A stretch of DNA of 64,000 bases from Arion vulgaris (lineage: Eukaryota; Mollusca; Gastropoda; Stylommatophora; Arionidae), in contig CM036771.1 of NCBI GenBank assembly GCA_020796225.1, positions 33,678,703-33,742,702 of the forward strand, given 5' to 3'. Numbering within the stretch: the first letter of the stretch is position 1; each line of letters starts with the position of its first letter. A model generated the notes under the pieces. It was not told where the DNA came from. It did no database searches and was given only the letters and a program-made list of their open reading frames with translations. The translations under genes were made by a program, and so were the position numbers. Below, one piece after another: positions 63,535-64,000 of the stretch.

Positions 63535-64000
63535 AACCAAACCAGGCAATTGGGTGTCATTGTTGAGAAGTTGGTGTAACGGATGAAGTCAATGTAATGG
63601 TTTAGAAGCAGAGTGGTGGTTGAGAAGCAGGTGTGATGGCTGAAGGTGTAGCTGTTGGTCATGGTTGAGAAGCTGGTGTGAGGTTTGAAAAGTGATAGTT
63701 GAGAAAGAGTGCAGTCACTGAGAAGTGGGTGTGAAGATCAGAAGTGGGTGTGCCAGTTTGTGTAGGTGTTTCCATGGTTAAGAAGTTGGTGTGTAGGTTG
63801 AAAAGTGACATTTGAGAATGAGTGTGATTGTTGAGAAGTGGGTGTGGCTGTTTGTAGTTGTTGTCATGGTTGAGAAGCTGGTGTGAGGGTTGACAAGTGA
63901 CAGTTGAGAACTTATGCCGTCACTGAGAAGTGGGTGTGAAAGTCAGTAAGTTGGTGTGGTGGCTGAGAAGTTTGTGTAGAATTTTAAGGTGTTGTCATTG
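63535..64000. repeat. About 20-35-bp degenerate G-rich minisatellite in intron 17
   Basis: Irregular units of ggttgagaagttggtgtg and cactgagaagtgggtgtga. Runs off the right edge. Confidence 0.9.

Overview
This window is animal nuclear DNA. It has short exons with GT-AG splice sites, long introns, many 5'-truncated LINE fragments, tRNA-derived SINEs, MITEs and minisatellites. The secreted C1q-domain gene and the repeat types (a marine-invertebrate-style SINE core, RNase H-bearing LINEs, a DD~82E Tc1/mariner-like element) suggest a lophotrochozoan, most likely a mollusc. I cannot name a species. No bacterial features, CRISPR arrays or convincing functional tRNA genes were seen.

Two protein genes are supported. 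Gene 1 (minus strand, about 486-7549, 3' end beyond the left edge) encodes a small secreted C1q-domain protein. It has a TATA box, a short non-coding first exon, a signal-peptide exon and two C1q exons, all joined in matching phase. Gene 2 (plus strand, 27376 to past the right edge) is a large ZC3H13/Flacc-like gene. Seventeen in-phase exons are visible: an N-terminal SVFDRLGP block, one CX8CX5CX3H zinc finger, long Lys/Arg/Ser-rich low-complexity segments and an acidic FSEWSDDD block. From family knowledge, ZC3H13 proteins are nuclear cofactors of the m6A mRNA methyltransferase complex (WTAP/VIRMA/HAKAI/RBM15 partners). The terminal exons are outside the window.

Layout: 1-7550 is the C1q gene, with LINE, SINE and foldback insertions in its introns. 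7550-27370 is intergenic: LINE relics, SINEs, MITEs, several minisatellites and a decayed Tc1/mariner-like element (21451-23620). 27376-64000 is the ZC3H13-like gene. Its introns carry a different minisatellite almost everywhere: 35.2-36.0, 44.7-49.5, 53.5-53.7, 57.9-59.1, 62.1-63.0 and 63.5-64.0 kb.

The most striking observations lie in this second gene. The 5' splice site of exon 14 is itself amplified as 21-bp in-frame tandem repeats. Intron 10 consists almost wholly of three successive minisatellites, each unit of which ends like a 3' splice site (pyrimidine tract plus YAG). A LINE insertion sits just upstream of exon 16 and duplicated the sequence leading into the acceptor. Exons 9, 10 and 12 need about five single-base corrections to stay open, so either the assembly has indel errors or this copy is damaged.
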